63,837 nucleotides of DNA, from contig CABZUW010000007.1 of NCBI GenBank assembly GCA_902529105.1, forward strand, positions 1 to 63,837. The letters run 5' to 3'. Position 1 is the first letter of the stretch. Each line of letters opens with the position of its first letter. Positions 42,458-55,810 of this stretch are shown piece after piece. Position numbers and translations under genes: made by a program. Below the pieces are notes generated by a model. That model did no database searches and was not told the origin of the DNA. It saw only the letters and a program-made list of their open reading frames with translations. The DNA is from an uncultured Pelagibacteraceae bacterium. GTDB lineage: Bacteria; Pseudomonadota; Alphaproteobacteria; Pelagibacterales; Pelagibacteraceae.

Positions 42458-45400
42458 ATGAAAAAATTTTTTAGTTTAATAATAATACTTTTTATTTTTA
42501 TAATTCATCCATCAAATTCAAAAAATATACCGCCTGGAACCGGTCAAAGCGTACCAGCAAATATTTTAATTTTATTAGACCGAACATTTAGTATGAATTG
42601 GCCTGCCTCAACGTATGCTAGTGGAACTGCAACTATGTTAGAGCCAATGTCGGCAATATATGACCCAAAAAATGATTATTATTGGGTTGCAGAAACAGAT
42701 AATGGGGGAATAGGAACTTGGGATACAAGTACAGACCCAAATGTAAATCAAGAAACTCCTTACAGAAGCCTTTGGCAAGCTACTAATAGAGGTTGTAAGA
42801 CGACCAGTCCTTTTGGTCACAAAGGTTGGAATCAGAAAGATCCTCCTGGAAAAAGAAATCAAAGAGAACAGGATACGGCAAATCTTGAATTCTATAATTA
42901 TTTTGACAAAAGATCTAATGCAAGTGCAACATTAAAACCAGATAATATATCTGGAGATAATATAGTGATTGACGCTAGTACGCCTGTATTTGCTCCAACA
43001 GATGAAGGTGGAATAGTTCGGATAGGAACAGGTTATGCAGAAATTAAACAATTTATTAACAGGAAAAAAGTTACCGCAAAAGTAACAACAAATTTTGCAA
43101 ATACACTAGCAGTCAGTAATTGGGATATAGAAAAATACACGGAGTATCTATACACAGCTCATCTTGGAGCAGGAAATGTAGAAAATTCATACGGTTACAT
43201 TAAATATTTTAATCCGAGAGTAAAACATAAGGTTGAAAATCCATATAACAGCACCAGAGACCAAGGGTGTGTGGAAATGTTAAGAGAATGGAACACCAGA
43301 AGTAATCATCTAGCAATAGATATTCAAGGTGATATCTATTACGCTTTAAGTGGTGGAACAAATGGAAGTGGTGATGCATTTTTATTAAGAAGAGATTTAT
43401 CTACAAATCCAAATATGATGGAGGCTGATTATACATGTGCCCTCCCAAATCCTTATAATGGAGGAAGTCGAGCCAAAATTGGTACAGGTTATAAATTACA
43501 TGAAGCGGCTAAATTTGTAACTGCAATAGCAGCTGACAGTAATAATAAATATTTTTATGTGGCTAATGGTGACTACATTCACAGTTTTAAAATCGAAAAC
43601 GGCTGTGTAAGCATAAACTTAACTCAAAAATTTGAGAACCCCTGTGGAATATCTTATGGATTGGTAACTGATCCAGACAATGCAAATATATTATATACTA
43701 CTGGAACATATAGTAACAAAATTTGTAAAATTGAACTTAACCAAGGAAGGTTTGCTAGAGAAATTAAAAAGGTAGGGACTGCAGATGCATTTGCTACATC
43801 CAGTGCCGATACCCTATATTTATTGGAGCCCCAAAGTATTAATTTTGATGGTAACAAGAATTTGATTGTTGCAAATAGAGGCCGAATGGAGGTTGTTGTA
43901 ATTAATAAAGAATTAGAATTTCAAAAAGTCTTTGGTTTAAGTGGAGTATCTAGACTTAGAGGTGCCATGGAAGCTATAAAGGCTGTTGTCAACGATCCTG
44001 GACTTACTGAAGGTGCCCACTTTGGTTTAGGTTTGTGGAGTAGTTCTGAAGGTGCCACTGGTTACAATGGATGGAACACAGCTCTAGATCAGAGTAGAAT
44101 CTGCGATTTAAAGAATTGTATGCCTGTTCGAGTTTCAGCAACTGGAGCAAGTAAAATAAATAATTACTTACAGAGACCGATAACCCTATATAGGCAAACG
44201 CACGCAACCGCTTTTTCAGAGATGGCGTATCAATATTTTAATCACAACGATTCTCCAGATCTTGGTCTGGACTGTCAGACAAATTATGTAATTGTGATAG
44301 GTGATGGACAATGGAGATACCATAACGAGGCGAAAAGGACAATGAGGAATTTAGCTAATAACGGAGTAAAAAGTGTAATGGTTGCATATGGAAATGGTAT
44401 TAGCGACGATGGGTTAGCTAATTTTAATGATATGACTTCCGTAGGAGGTAGCATATATTCAAATGCAATAATAGCATCAACTGCTCAAGATTTAAAAACA
44501 CAGCTTCAATCTATAATAGCAACAATAACAAGTGAAAATTTAGGGTTTACAGCTGTAGCTATGGCTGGATCAATAGATGATGGCAATAAAATATATCAAG
44601 CGCAATTTGATTATTTTCCGACAAAAGAATGGGGAGGATCATTAAGAAAATTACCAGTGCCTATACCTACAGATGGAAGCTATGATTTTTTAGCAGAAGA
44701 ACAGTTACCACAACCTAGTAATAGACGAATATGGACTTCGTTAGCTGGACTGAATGATAATCTTAATAATTTTCATGAGGATCAAGCAAATATAATTAAT
44801 ACAAAACTTTTTCGGCTAACTGGAAATAACGTTAAAGATTATCATAATGATAGCGCAGATACTAATGGAACAGGTCGTTGTGGAGTTAATGGAAGTAATG
44901 TAGCTACTGTAATAAATGGTATCGATGATGACGCAAAGGGTTTAATTAATTTTATAAGAGGCAAGGATTATTTTGACTACGATGGAGATTGCAGCTTAGA
45001 GGAAACTAGAGACCATTATTTAGCAGATATATATAATTCACAAATGGCAATTGTAGGACCACCCGAGGGAACCGTCTCATATTTAAATGAAAATCAAGAA
45101 GCATACTTTAGGTATCACCATAATTATGATGCATTTAAGTCCAACAACAATAATGCAACTAGAAAAGAGGTTCTTTATGCAGGAGCTAATAATGGAATAT
45201 TTCATGCTTTTGACGCGAGTAATTTAAAAGAAATTTGGGGATTTGTACCTCCTCTTATTGCTTCAAATTTGCCTACGATGATTAATACCGGTCTAAATAA
45301 AACTGGAACAGGTGGAACTGTCCCGATTTTTGGAGTAGATGGGTCTCCAGTTATACATGATGTATATATGACTAAACCTGGAGCAAATACAAAAGGATGG

Positions 45401-47083
45401 CAAACTATATCAATGGTACCTTATGGAAGAGGCGGAGCAGGTTTTTCTGTCTTAGACATTACGAATCCAAATAGACCAAAACATCTATATTCAATACTAA
45501 ACGATCGAACATCAGGAAAAGTTTATAGATCAGATAACACAGGTAATATTGAGGAATATGAGTATAAATCTTACCAATTTGATATCACTAATGCTCAAGA
45601 AATCACAACTGTAATAAATAATTATTCAACTAACTCCTCTATATCTAATGTTTGTAATGGTGTTGGAAATACCTCTTGTTTTAAGGGTACAACTATAAAT
45701 ATTCCAAATGTAACAGAATATAATAGTAATTCTGAAGTTAAAATTTATCTTAACGGTAATGATGTTACATCTTCATCAAGTTATTCTTTAGTTGGAGGTT
45801 CAATATTTAAGATAGCATTTGGAAGTAATATTTCTTTTCAAGCAAACCCTAATAGTAATAATATAAATTCAAATTCTATAGTGCAAATATCGATAACTAA
45901 TATTATTGATACAGCTGGATTAGAATATAATTACAAAAATTTAGGACAAACATGGTCAAGTCCAAGAATATTTCTTCTTCCGAATAATGGAGCAGGAGAT
46001 GCTGACATTAAAGATGATTTATACGTTGCAGTATTTGGCGGTGGGTATGGTGGAAATATTCCAGGAGTAGGTTCTAGCGTGTATGTGATGAATTTAGAAA
46101 ATGGAAAGATACTAAAAGAAATAAATATTGAAGATGTTAATGGAAATGGTATTGCAAACTCAATCCCAGCGACTCCGGTTGTGATAACCCCAGATATGGT
46201 CATGAATGCTAATTATAGAGGTGCTTTAGTTTATATAAATGACTTAGAGGGAAAAATCACAAAGATTAATTTAACGAATATGTCGGATAGTAGAGCTCAA
46301 ACAGGAACTTCACAAATAATTTCAATGTATGATTCAAATACAATATTCTCTGCAGAATCAACTAGTGAAAATGGTAGATACATGTTTCATAGTTTGGAGG
46401 CAGGAATAGGGAAAGATTCAAATAATTTATGGTTATTTTCTGGAACTGGAAATTATACAAATCTAAATGATATTGGATTATTAACAGATAAAAATAAAAT
46501 AGATAATTTATTAATTGGAATTAAAGATGAATATTTTCCAAATTATAAAAATAATGTTGCTAGTATAACTGCTAATACTACCACTATTCCAGTAACAACC
46601 ATTGATGATTTAGATCAATGCAAAAATACAAGCACTGATACTACAGGAGCTAATTGTCCAACTAATGCAGATAGAGGATGGTATGTTCAGATAGATAGTA
46701 TTGATGGTGCACCTGGATCTAATGCAAGAACTCAAAGAAAAGTGTCAGCAGAACCTACTATAAGTGCAGGTAAAGTTTATTTTCCAATTTTTAAACCTGC
46801 AGCAAGTGACCCTTGTGGCTTAGGTTTAGCTTATATTTGTACCACAGATGATGAATGTGGCACTAATAATCTCTCCTTACTTGGAGCAAATCCTACATCT
46901 CATAGAACTGAAAGATGTTTGTACGTAGGTAAAGGGGTGTTATCAAAACCAATTATTGATAGTGGAACAGCTTATGTTGCTATTTCTGGAGAAGCTGATG
47001 TTGGTGTCTATGAAGACCTGGTAGTTATACCTGCAATTGGTTACAGTTCTGATACTTTCAGAATTAATTGGAGAGAAAATTAG
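42458..47083 (+). CDS. Second PilY1-like pilus tip protein, degenerate MIDAS
   Basis: A 1541-aa paralogue of the protein at 35627-39829. Signal peptide 1-21. The vWA start 'VPANILILLDRTFSMNW' has D41-R-T-F-S45 where a MIDAS needs DxSxS, so metal binding may be altered. The vWA is again interrupted, here by about 440 residues of propeller-like sequence (about 51-490), and resumes at 'LRGAMEAIKAVVNDPGL'. The C-terminal PilY1 propeller has the same landmarks: 'LADIYNSQMAIVGPP', 'EVLYAGANNGIFHAFDASN', 'YGRGGAGFSVLDITNP' and 'GALVYINDLEGKITKINL'. It has no minor pilins of its own and follows the GAF phosphatase unit. It may be an alternative tip with different binding. Confidence 0.9.
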   Translation: MKKFFSLIIILFIFIIHPSNSKNIPPGTGQSVPANILILLDRTFSMNWPASTYASGTATMLEPMSAIYDPKNDYYWVAETDNGGIGTWDTSTDPNVNQETPYRSLWQATNRGCKTTSPFGHKGWNQKDPPGKRNQREQDTANLEFYNYFDKRSNASATLKPDNISGDNIVIDASTPVFAPTDEGGIVRIGTGYAEIKQFINRKKVTAKVTTNFANTLAVSNWDIEKYTEYLYTAHLGAGNVENSYGYIKYFNPRVKHKVENPYNSTRDQGCVEMLREWNTRSNHLAIDIQGDIYYALSGGTNGSGDAFLLRRDLSTNPNMMEADYTCALPNPYNGGSRAKIGTGYKLHEAAKFVTAIAADSNNKYFYVANGDYIHSFKIENGCVSINLTQKFENPCGISYGLVTDPDNANILYTTGTYSNKICKIELNQGRFAREIKKVGTADAFATSSADTLYLLEPQSINFDGNKNLIVANRGRMEVVVINKELEFQKVFGLSGVSRLRGAMEAIKAVVNDPGLTEGAHFGLGLWSSSEGATGYNGWNTALDQSRICDLKNCMPVRVSATGASKINNYLQRPITLYRQTHATAFSEMAYQYFNHNDSPDLGLDCQTNYVIVIGDGQWRYHNEAKRTMRNLANNGVKSVMVAYGNGISDDGLANFNDMTSVGGSIYSNAIIASTAQDLKTQLQSIIATITSENLGFTAVAMAGSIDDGNKIYQAQFDYFPTKEWGGSLRKLPVPIPTDGSYDFLAEEQLPQPSNRRIWTSLAGLNDNLNNFHEDQANIINTKLFRLTGNNVKDYHNDSADTNGTGRCGVNGSNVATVINGIDDDAKGLINFIRGKDYFDYDGDCSLEETRDHYLADIYNSQMAIVGPPEGTVSYLNENQEAYFRYHHNYDAFKSNNNNATRKEVLYAGANNGIFHAFDASNLKEIWGFVPPLIASNLPTMINTGLNKTGTGGTVPIFGVDGSPVIHDVYMTKPGANTKGWQTISMVPYGRGGAGFSVLDITNPNRPKHLYSILNDRTSGKVYRSDNTGNIEEYEYKSYQFDITNAQEITTVINNYSTNSSISNVCNGVGNTSCFKGTTINIPNVTEYNSNSEVKIYLNGNDVTSSSSYSLVGGSIFKIAFGSNISFQANPNSNNINSNSIVQISITNIIDTAGLEYNYKNLGQTWSSPRIFLLPNNGAGDADIKDDLYVAVFGGGYGGNIPGVGSSVYVMNLENGKILKEINIEDVNGNGIANSIPATPVVITPDMVMNANYRGALVYINDLEGKITKINLTNMSDSRAQTGTSQIISMYDSNTIFSAESTSENGRYMFHSLEAGIGKDSNNLWLFSGTGNYTNLNDIGLLTDKNKIDNLLIGIKDEYFPNYKNNVASITANTTTIPVTTIDDLDQCKNTSTDTTGANCPTNADRGWYVQIDSIDGAPGSNARTQRKVSAEPTISAGKVYFPIFKPAASDPCGLGLAYICTTDDECGTNNLSLLGANPTSHRTERCLYVGKGVLSKPIIDSGTAYVAISGEADVGVYEDLVVIPAIGYSSDTFRINWREN

Positions 47084-47084
47084 T

Positions 47085-48209
47085 TTAAGAAATTATTTGA
47101 TTATTATAAATTCTTGAACTCATCACAATTCCAAAGCCAATCATTGTTGCTAACATGGAAGATCCACCATAGGACATTATCGGTAAAGGAGACCCAACTA
47201 TTGGGAGCAATCCTAAAACCATACTCATATTTACTGCTATATAAATAAAAATTGACGAAGCAAATCCATAGCAAAATAATTTACTGAAATAACTTCTAGA
47301 TATCATCCCAATATTAATGATTCTGTAAATGATTATGGCGTAAAGAATTAATAATAGTAACGAACCTAAAAAACCGAACTCTTCTGAGTATAAGGTAAAT
47401 ATAAAATCTGTATGCTTTTCTGGTAAAAATTCTAGATAACCTTGAGTACCTTTTAGAAAACCCTTACCAAATAATCCTCCTGAACCAACTGCTATTTTGG
47501 ATTGTATTATTTGATATCCTGCGCCTAAAGGGTCCCTGTCAGGATTAAAAAAACTTAATATTCTTAATTTTTGGTATGGTTTTAAAAACGAAATTATAAA
47601 TGGTGCGGAAATAATAAAAGTAATAGATGCAATTACAAAATATTTAATATTAATTCCAGCAAGCCATAAGACCATAATCCCACTTAAGGCAATTAGAATT
47701 GAAGTTCCAAGATCTGGTTGCGTAATTACGAGGAAAATTGGGATAATTAATATTACTAAAGGAACAAAAATATTTGTGAATTTATTTATACTATGAATTT
47801 GTGCACGGTGATAATATTTTGCAAAACAAACTATAATTGCAATTTTCATTAGTTCAGAAGGTTGGAGATTTATAAAGTATAAATTAATCCACCTTTGAGA
47901 ACCTGAGGCTGTAATTCCGTATAAAGATGCCCACAATAATAATATTAAAGTCACTCCATAAAATAAGTAAGATAAAGAAAACCACATTTTAATATTAATA
48001 AAAGAAATCACTAACATCAGTGTAAAAAATAAAGCAAATCGAATTGCATGATTTTTAGTATGATAAAGGACTTCTCCTCCATCGGTTGAATACATTGCAA
48101 AACAACTGATAGAACCAACTAACAAAATACAAATTAACAATAAATAGTCTATTGATCTTAGCTTTTGAAAAAAAGTTTGTTGATTGGTAAACGAAAAATT
48201 ACTGTACAT
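47085..48209 (-). CDS. rodA: Rod-shape SEDS peptidoglycan polymerase RodA
   Basis: A 374-aa polytopic inner-membrane glycosyltransferase that polymerises lipid II in the elongasome. It has about ten helices and the SEDS motifs 'WINLYFINLQPSELMKIAII', 'ITQPDLGTSILIALSG', 'FLPEKHTDFIFTLYSEEFGF' in parts (PEKHTDFIF), and 'GLLPIVGSPLPIMSYGGSS'. It is the last gene of the mreB-mreC-mreD-mrdA-rodA run, 2 bp after mrdA. It converges with the second pilY1 gene, whose stop lies 1 bp away. Confidence 0.96.
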   Translation of the reverse strand: MYSNFSFTNQQTFFQKLRSIDYLLLICILLVGSISCFAMYSTDGGEVLYHTKNHAIRFALFFTLMLVISFINIKMWFSLSYLFYGVTLILLLWASLYGITASGSQRWINLYFINLQPSELMKIAIIVCFAKYYHRAQIHSINKFTNIFVPLVILIIPIFLVITQPDLGTSILIALSGIMVLWLAGINIKYFVIASITFIISAPFIISFLKPYQKLRILSFFNPDRDPLGAGYQIIQSKIAVGSGGLFGKGFLKGTQGYLEFLPEKHTDFIFTLYSEEFGFLGSLLLLILYAIIIYRIINIGMISRSYFSKLFCYGFASSIFIYIAVNMSMVLGLLPIVGSPLPIMSYGGSSMLATMIGFGIVMSSRIYNNQIIS

Positions 48210-48211
48210 TT

Positions 48212-50182
48212 TTAAACCATAATATTTCTTTTTGTTCGCTCTTCATGTCTATCTACTACAGCTCTCATTAGTTTTTGAGCTATTGGAGCAGCTGCCTTGC
48301 TTCCAGAACCCCCATGCTCAACTAATACACTCATAGCGTATCTTGGATTTTCATATGGACCAAATGCAATAAACCAAGCATGATCTCTGTTTTTATATGG
48401 AATTTGTGAAATATCTAAATCTAATTCCCTTTCCTCTTCTGTAATTCTTTTTACCTGAGAGGTTCCTGTTTTACCAGCAAACTGATATTTAGGATCATCT
48501 ATTCTTGAGCTGTATGATGTTCCATATATTTCATTTGTAGATTTAAACATTGCATCTAATACAAAATTAATATTTTCAGGATTTCTGTACAAAGGTTGAT
48601 GCTCTTTTTTTTCAACTTTTAAAAATTCTTCGGTAGCTTTTATTAATGCATTGTCTTTTTCTTTAGCTTCCTCTCTAGCTTCTATTTCGTTTTCTTTCAT
48701 TATTCTTTTAATGCTTTCATATGATTTCTGATTTTGCCCTACTCTAATTTTTGGATATATTTTATAACCTCCATTAGCTAACTGAGCAGTCATTAAACAT
48801 AATTGTAAAGGATTAGTTTGAATATAACCTTGTCCAATTCCAGTAATAAATGTTTCTCCAAGATACCAATTTTGACCAAGAATTTCTTTTTTCCACTCTG
48901 TTGATGGAACTATACCTTCTTTTTCATTTTCAAAATATTCTCCTAGAACTTTTGTACCTAAACCAAATTTTTTTGCAGTTATACTAAGTCTATCTACTCC
49001 TAATAACCTAGCTAGTTCATAAAAATAAATATCGCACGACTGCTTAATTGAATTTTTTAAACTCATAAAACCATGACCCTTTTTTTTCCAGCAGTGATAT
49101 TTTTCACCATACATTTCAACTTTACCCTCACATTTAACTTGTTTATCTGGTCTGATAACATCGTTTTCCAATGCGGATAAGGCTACTATTGGTTTAATAG
49201 TCGATCCAGGTGAGTAAAGACCTGATACAGTTTTATTCAAAAGGGGATTTAAAGGATCAGATTTTATACTATTCCATAATTTTTCATCAATACCATATAA
49301 AAATAAATTTGGATCAAATGAAGGTGACGAATTCATTGCAATAATATCACCAGTATAAATATCCATAACACTAATGGATCCAGCTTTGTCTCTTAATAAA
49401 TCTGAAGTTAATTTTTGAATTTCTGTATCTATTGTTAAGTTGATTGTTTGTCCCTTAGATCCTTCTTTAAAATCAATTTGATTTATTCGTTTACCAAATG
49501 CGTTAACTTCGTATCTTTGAATACTATTCGTTCCTATAAGTTCATTTTCAAATTTTTTCTCTAATCCTGATTTTCCAACTCTTAATCCTGGAACATTTCT
49601 TTCTTTTATTACTTTATTATTAACGAGATCGTTGACACTTGCTTGTGAAACATATCCAAGTACATGAGTATAACTTTCACCATATGGATAACTTCTACCA
49701 ACTGTAATAACAGGTTTAGCACCTGGTAGTTCATGCAAATAAAAATTAATTTTTGAAAATTCATCCCAGCTCAAGTTTTCGGATATAACTATAGTCTCCC
49801 AGGGTTTCTGAGTTTTTTTCTTAGCAAAAATTTTTGATAATGTTTTATTGTCAAACTTTAATATATCTCTAAGTCTTATTAATAAACTTCTAAAATCTTC
49901 TACCTGTTCAGGAATAACATGAAGTTGATAAACTTTTAAATTTCCAGCAATTGTATTTCCAAAGTAATCTTTAAATTCACCTCTTATTGGTGGTAATCTA
50001 GTTTCCCTTAATCGATTTTTATCTGAGAGTGTGAGATATTTTTTGTTTTCACTTATTTGTAGAGAAAATAATCTTCCAACAATACCAAAAAAAATTACAG
50101 CTTTAGCAGCAGAAAAAATAAACATTCTTCTATTAATAGTCTTAAGTTTATTAAAACCTGTATCGTGTCCACCGCTAATCAT
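48212..50182 (-). CDS. mrdA: Penicillin-binding protein 2 (MrdA), elongasome transpeptidase
   Basis: A 656-aa class B PBP with one N-terminal helix. I place the start at the ATG at 50182: it has the strong SD AAGGAG with 7-nt spacing, while the longer frame (to 50221) has none and overlaps mreD by 47 bp. The dimerisation region carries 'RLPPIRGEFKDYFGN'. The transpeptidase motifs are S-x-x-K in 'SPGSTIKPI', S-x-N-type 'IKQSCDIYFYE' and K-T-G in 'FAGKTGTSQVK'. It crosslinks the glycan made by RodA. The 8-bp overlap with mreD implies coupling. Confidence 0.95.
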   Translation of the reverse strand: MISGGHDTGFNKLKTINRRMFIFSAAKAVIFFGIVGRLFSLQISENKKYLTLSDKNRLRETRLPPIRGEFKDYFGNTIAGNLKVYQLHVIPEQVEDFRSLLIRLRDILKFDNKTLSKIFAKKKTQKPWETIVISENLSWDEFSKINFYLHELPGAKPVITVGRSYPYGESYTHVLGYVSQASVNDLVNNKVIKERNVPGLRVGKSGLEKKFENELIGTNSIQRYEVNAFGKRINQIDFKEGSKGQTINLTIDTEIQKLTSDLLRDKAGSISVMDIYTGDIIAMNSSPSFDPNLFLYGIDEKLWNSIKSDPLNPLLNKTVSGLYSPGSTIKPIVALSALENDVIRPDKQVKCEGKVEMYGEKYHCWKKKGHGFMSLKNSIKQSCDIYFYELARLLGVDRLSITAKKFGLGTKVLGEYFENEKEGIVPSTEWKKEILGQNWYLGETFITGIGQGYIQTNPLQLCLMTAQLANGGYKIYPKIRVGQNQKSYESIKRIMKENEIEAREEAKEKDNALIKATEEFLKVEKKEHQPLYRNPENINFVLDAMFKSTNEIYGTSYSSRIDDPKYQFAGKTGTSQVKRITEEERELDLDISQIPYKNRDHAWFIAFGPYENPRYAMSVLVEHGGSGSKAAAPIAQKLMRAVVDRHEERTKRNIMV

Positions 50183-50696
50183 TTGTTTGCTCCTTAAAGA
50201 CAAATCTTTGGTAAATGTCAAAAATATATGAGAATAAATAATATAGCAAAAATGTGAAAAAAATATTACCTGTTAGATCATAATAATTCACATTCACAGA
50301 AAAAAAGGTAGTTAATAAAAAATAGTTAATTGAAGTTGCGACTAATATTGTTAGTAAAAAAAATAGCCAATCTTTCACCATATCTGGTCTCAATGTAATA
50401 TTTCTTAAATACGCTGCAAATCCACATATAATAAAATAGGTTAGTCCACTTAATCCGATTGGAAAACCTAATACTACATCGTTAAATAAACTTGCAATAA
50501 ATATAGATCCATATCCTAAACTTTCACTTCTCTTTAAACTCCAATAGTAAATTAATATAAACGGAAAATTAAATGAGAAATATTTGTAATTTAAATAGTT
50601 AAAATCAAACTCATTTAAAGTAGAGGCATATAACAAAATCAAAGGTGCAAAAGCTAAAAATTTTTTTAATTTAGTCTTTTTTGTTTGTACACTCAT
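50175..50696 (-). CDS. mreD: Rod-shape determining protein MreD
   Basis: A 173-aa hydrophobic protein with about five transmembrane helices, consistent with MreD length and position. Sequence of MreD is poorly conserved; 'SLFNDVVLGFPIGLSGLTYFI' is the typical central part ('xDxxxGxPxGxxxL'). Links MreC and the MreB filaments to the RodA-PBP2 pair. Starts directly after mreC (one base apart) and overlaps mrdA by 8 bp. Confidence 0.85.
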   Translation of the reverse strand: MSVQTKKTKLKKFLAFAPLILLYASTLNEFDFNYLNYKYFSFNFPFILIYYWSLKRSESLGYGSIFIASLFNDVVLGFPIGLSGLTYFIICGFAAYLRNITLRPDMVKDWLFFLLTILVATSINYFLLTTFFSVNVNYYDLTGNIFFTFLLYYLFSYIFDIYQRFVFKEQTND

Positions 50697-51530
50697 CTAA
50701 TTATTCTCCTTGTTAAAAGATACAACTTTAACAAAAGTTAACTGTGAAAGGTCTGAGAAAAATTTAATTTCTTCCCCAGAAATAATCTCTCCAATAGGTA
50801 TTCCAGATTTAAAAATACCTCCAGAACCGGATGTAAAAACTATTTTTTTTTCGTTTAATGTATTCTCAGTTTTAAAATATTGGATTTGTCCTTTATTCTT
50901 CCCACTACCAGACATTATTGATTGGATATCTCCTGGCTCTAATATTACTGGAATTTTGCTGTTTAAGTCAGATATTAATAATACTCTTGAAGTTGCATAA
51001 TTGACCTCAACTACTTTACCTACCAAATAGGGTCCGTCTAGTACGGCCATGCCTATTCTTATTTTATCCTTACTTCCTTTATTTAGAATAATTGATCTTA
51101 AAAACGGACTTTCTTTATCTAAAAGAACCTTTGCAACTAGTTCATCAGTATTAATTATATATTCATCTATTATTTTTCTTAGCCTTTCGTTTTCAAATTT
51201 TAAATATTCATTATCTAACTCTTTTCCTCTTAGACTTTTAAACTTTTCTTTTAATTGATCATGATCATTATATAGGTTTAAATGATTGTTAATTGCAATT
51301 AATGATCTGTTTAATTGTTGCTCTGGTAGTGAGACAATAAAAGAAACTCTATATACAACTTCATTTAAACCAATTTTAAGATAATTGATTGCAGGAAAAT
51401 TTATTCTCGACAAAACTATTAAAACAACTGAAAATATAATTAAAGCTACTAAAGAAAATCTTTGTTTATTACTTTTTTTTAAAAAAGCAGAACGTATTGC
51501 AATAACAAAATCGTCCCTGCTTGTTGCCAT
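50697..51530 (-). CDS. mreC: Rod-shape determining protein MreC
   Basis: A 277-aa bitopic protein: one helix (about 24-42), a coiled coil (about 75-115) and a beta-rich periplasmic domain with the MreC signatures 'GSKDKIRIGMAVLDG', 'LVGKVVEVNYATSRVLLISD' and 'GIFKSGIPIGEI'. It activates PBP2/RodA. Located 6 bp after mreB in the canonical order. Confidence 0.95.
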   Translation of the reverse strand: MATSRDDFVIAIRSAFLKKSNKQRFSLVALIIFSVVLIVLSRINFPAINYLKIGLNEVVYRVSFIVSLPEQQLNRSLIAINNHLNLYNDHDQLKEKFKSLRGKELDNEYLKFENERLRKIIDEYIINTDELVAKVLLDKESPFLRSIILNKGSKDKIRIGMAVLDGPYLVGKVVEVNYATSRVLLISDLNSKIPVILEPGDIQSIMSGSGKNKGQIQYFKTENTLNEKKIVFTSGSGGIFKSGIPIGEIISGEEIKFFSDLSQLTFVKVVSFNKENN

Positions 51531-51536
51531 AGTTTT

Positions 51537-54144
<2,608 letters not shown>

Positions 54145-54227
54145 TTTTTTAATTTTTAAGTTAGCGGATAATACATCCTCTAGTCCAGATTGCAAAAAAA
54201 AATTGATATTAACTAAATTTTAAATAA

Positions 54228-55809
<1,582 letters not shown>

Positions 55810-55810
<1 letters not shown>

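Noticed and set aside
50183-50221. Longer N-terminus for mrdA
   Set aside because: It overlaps mreD by 47 bp and has no SD, while the ATG at 50182 has a strong AAGGAG at good spacing.
54145-54195. Longer N-terminus for leuA
   Set aside because: The extra 17 residues do not fit the family, and 'MSKEKVYIFDTTMRDG' is the natural start.
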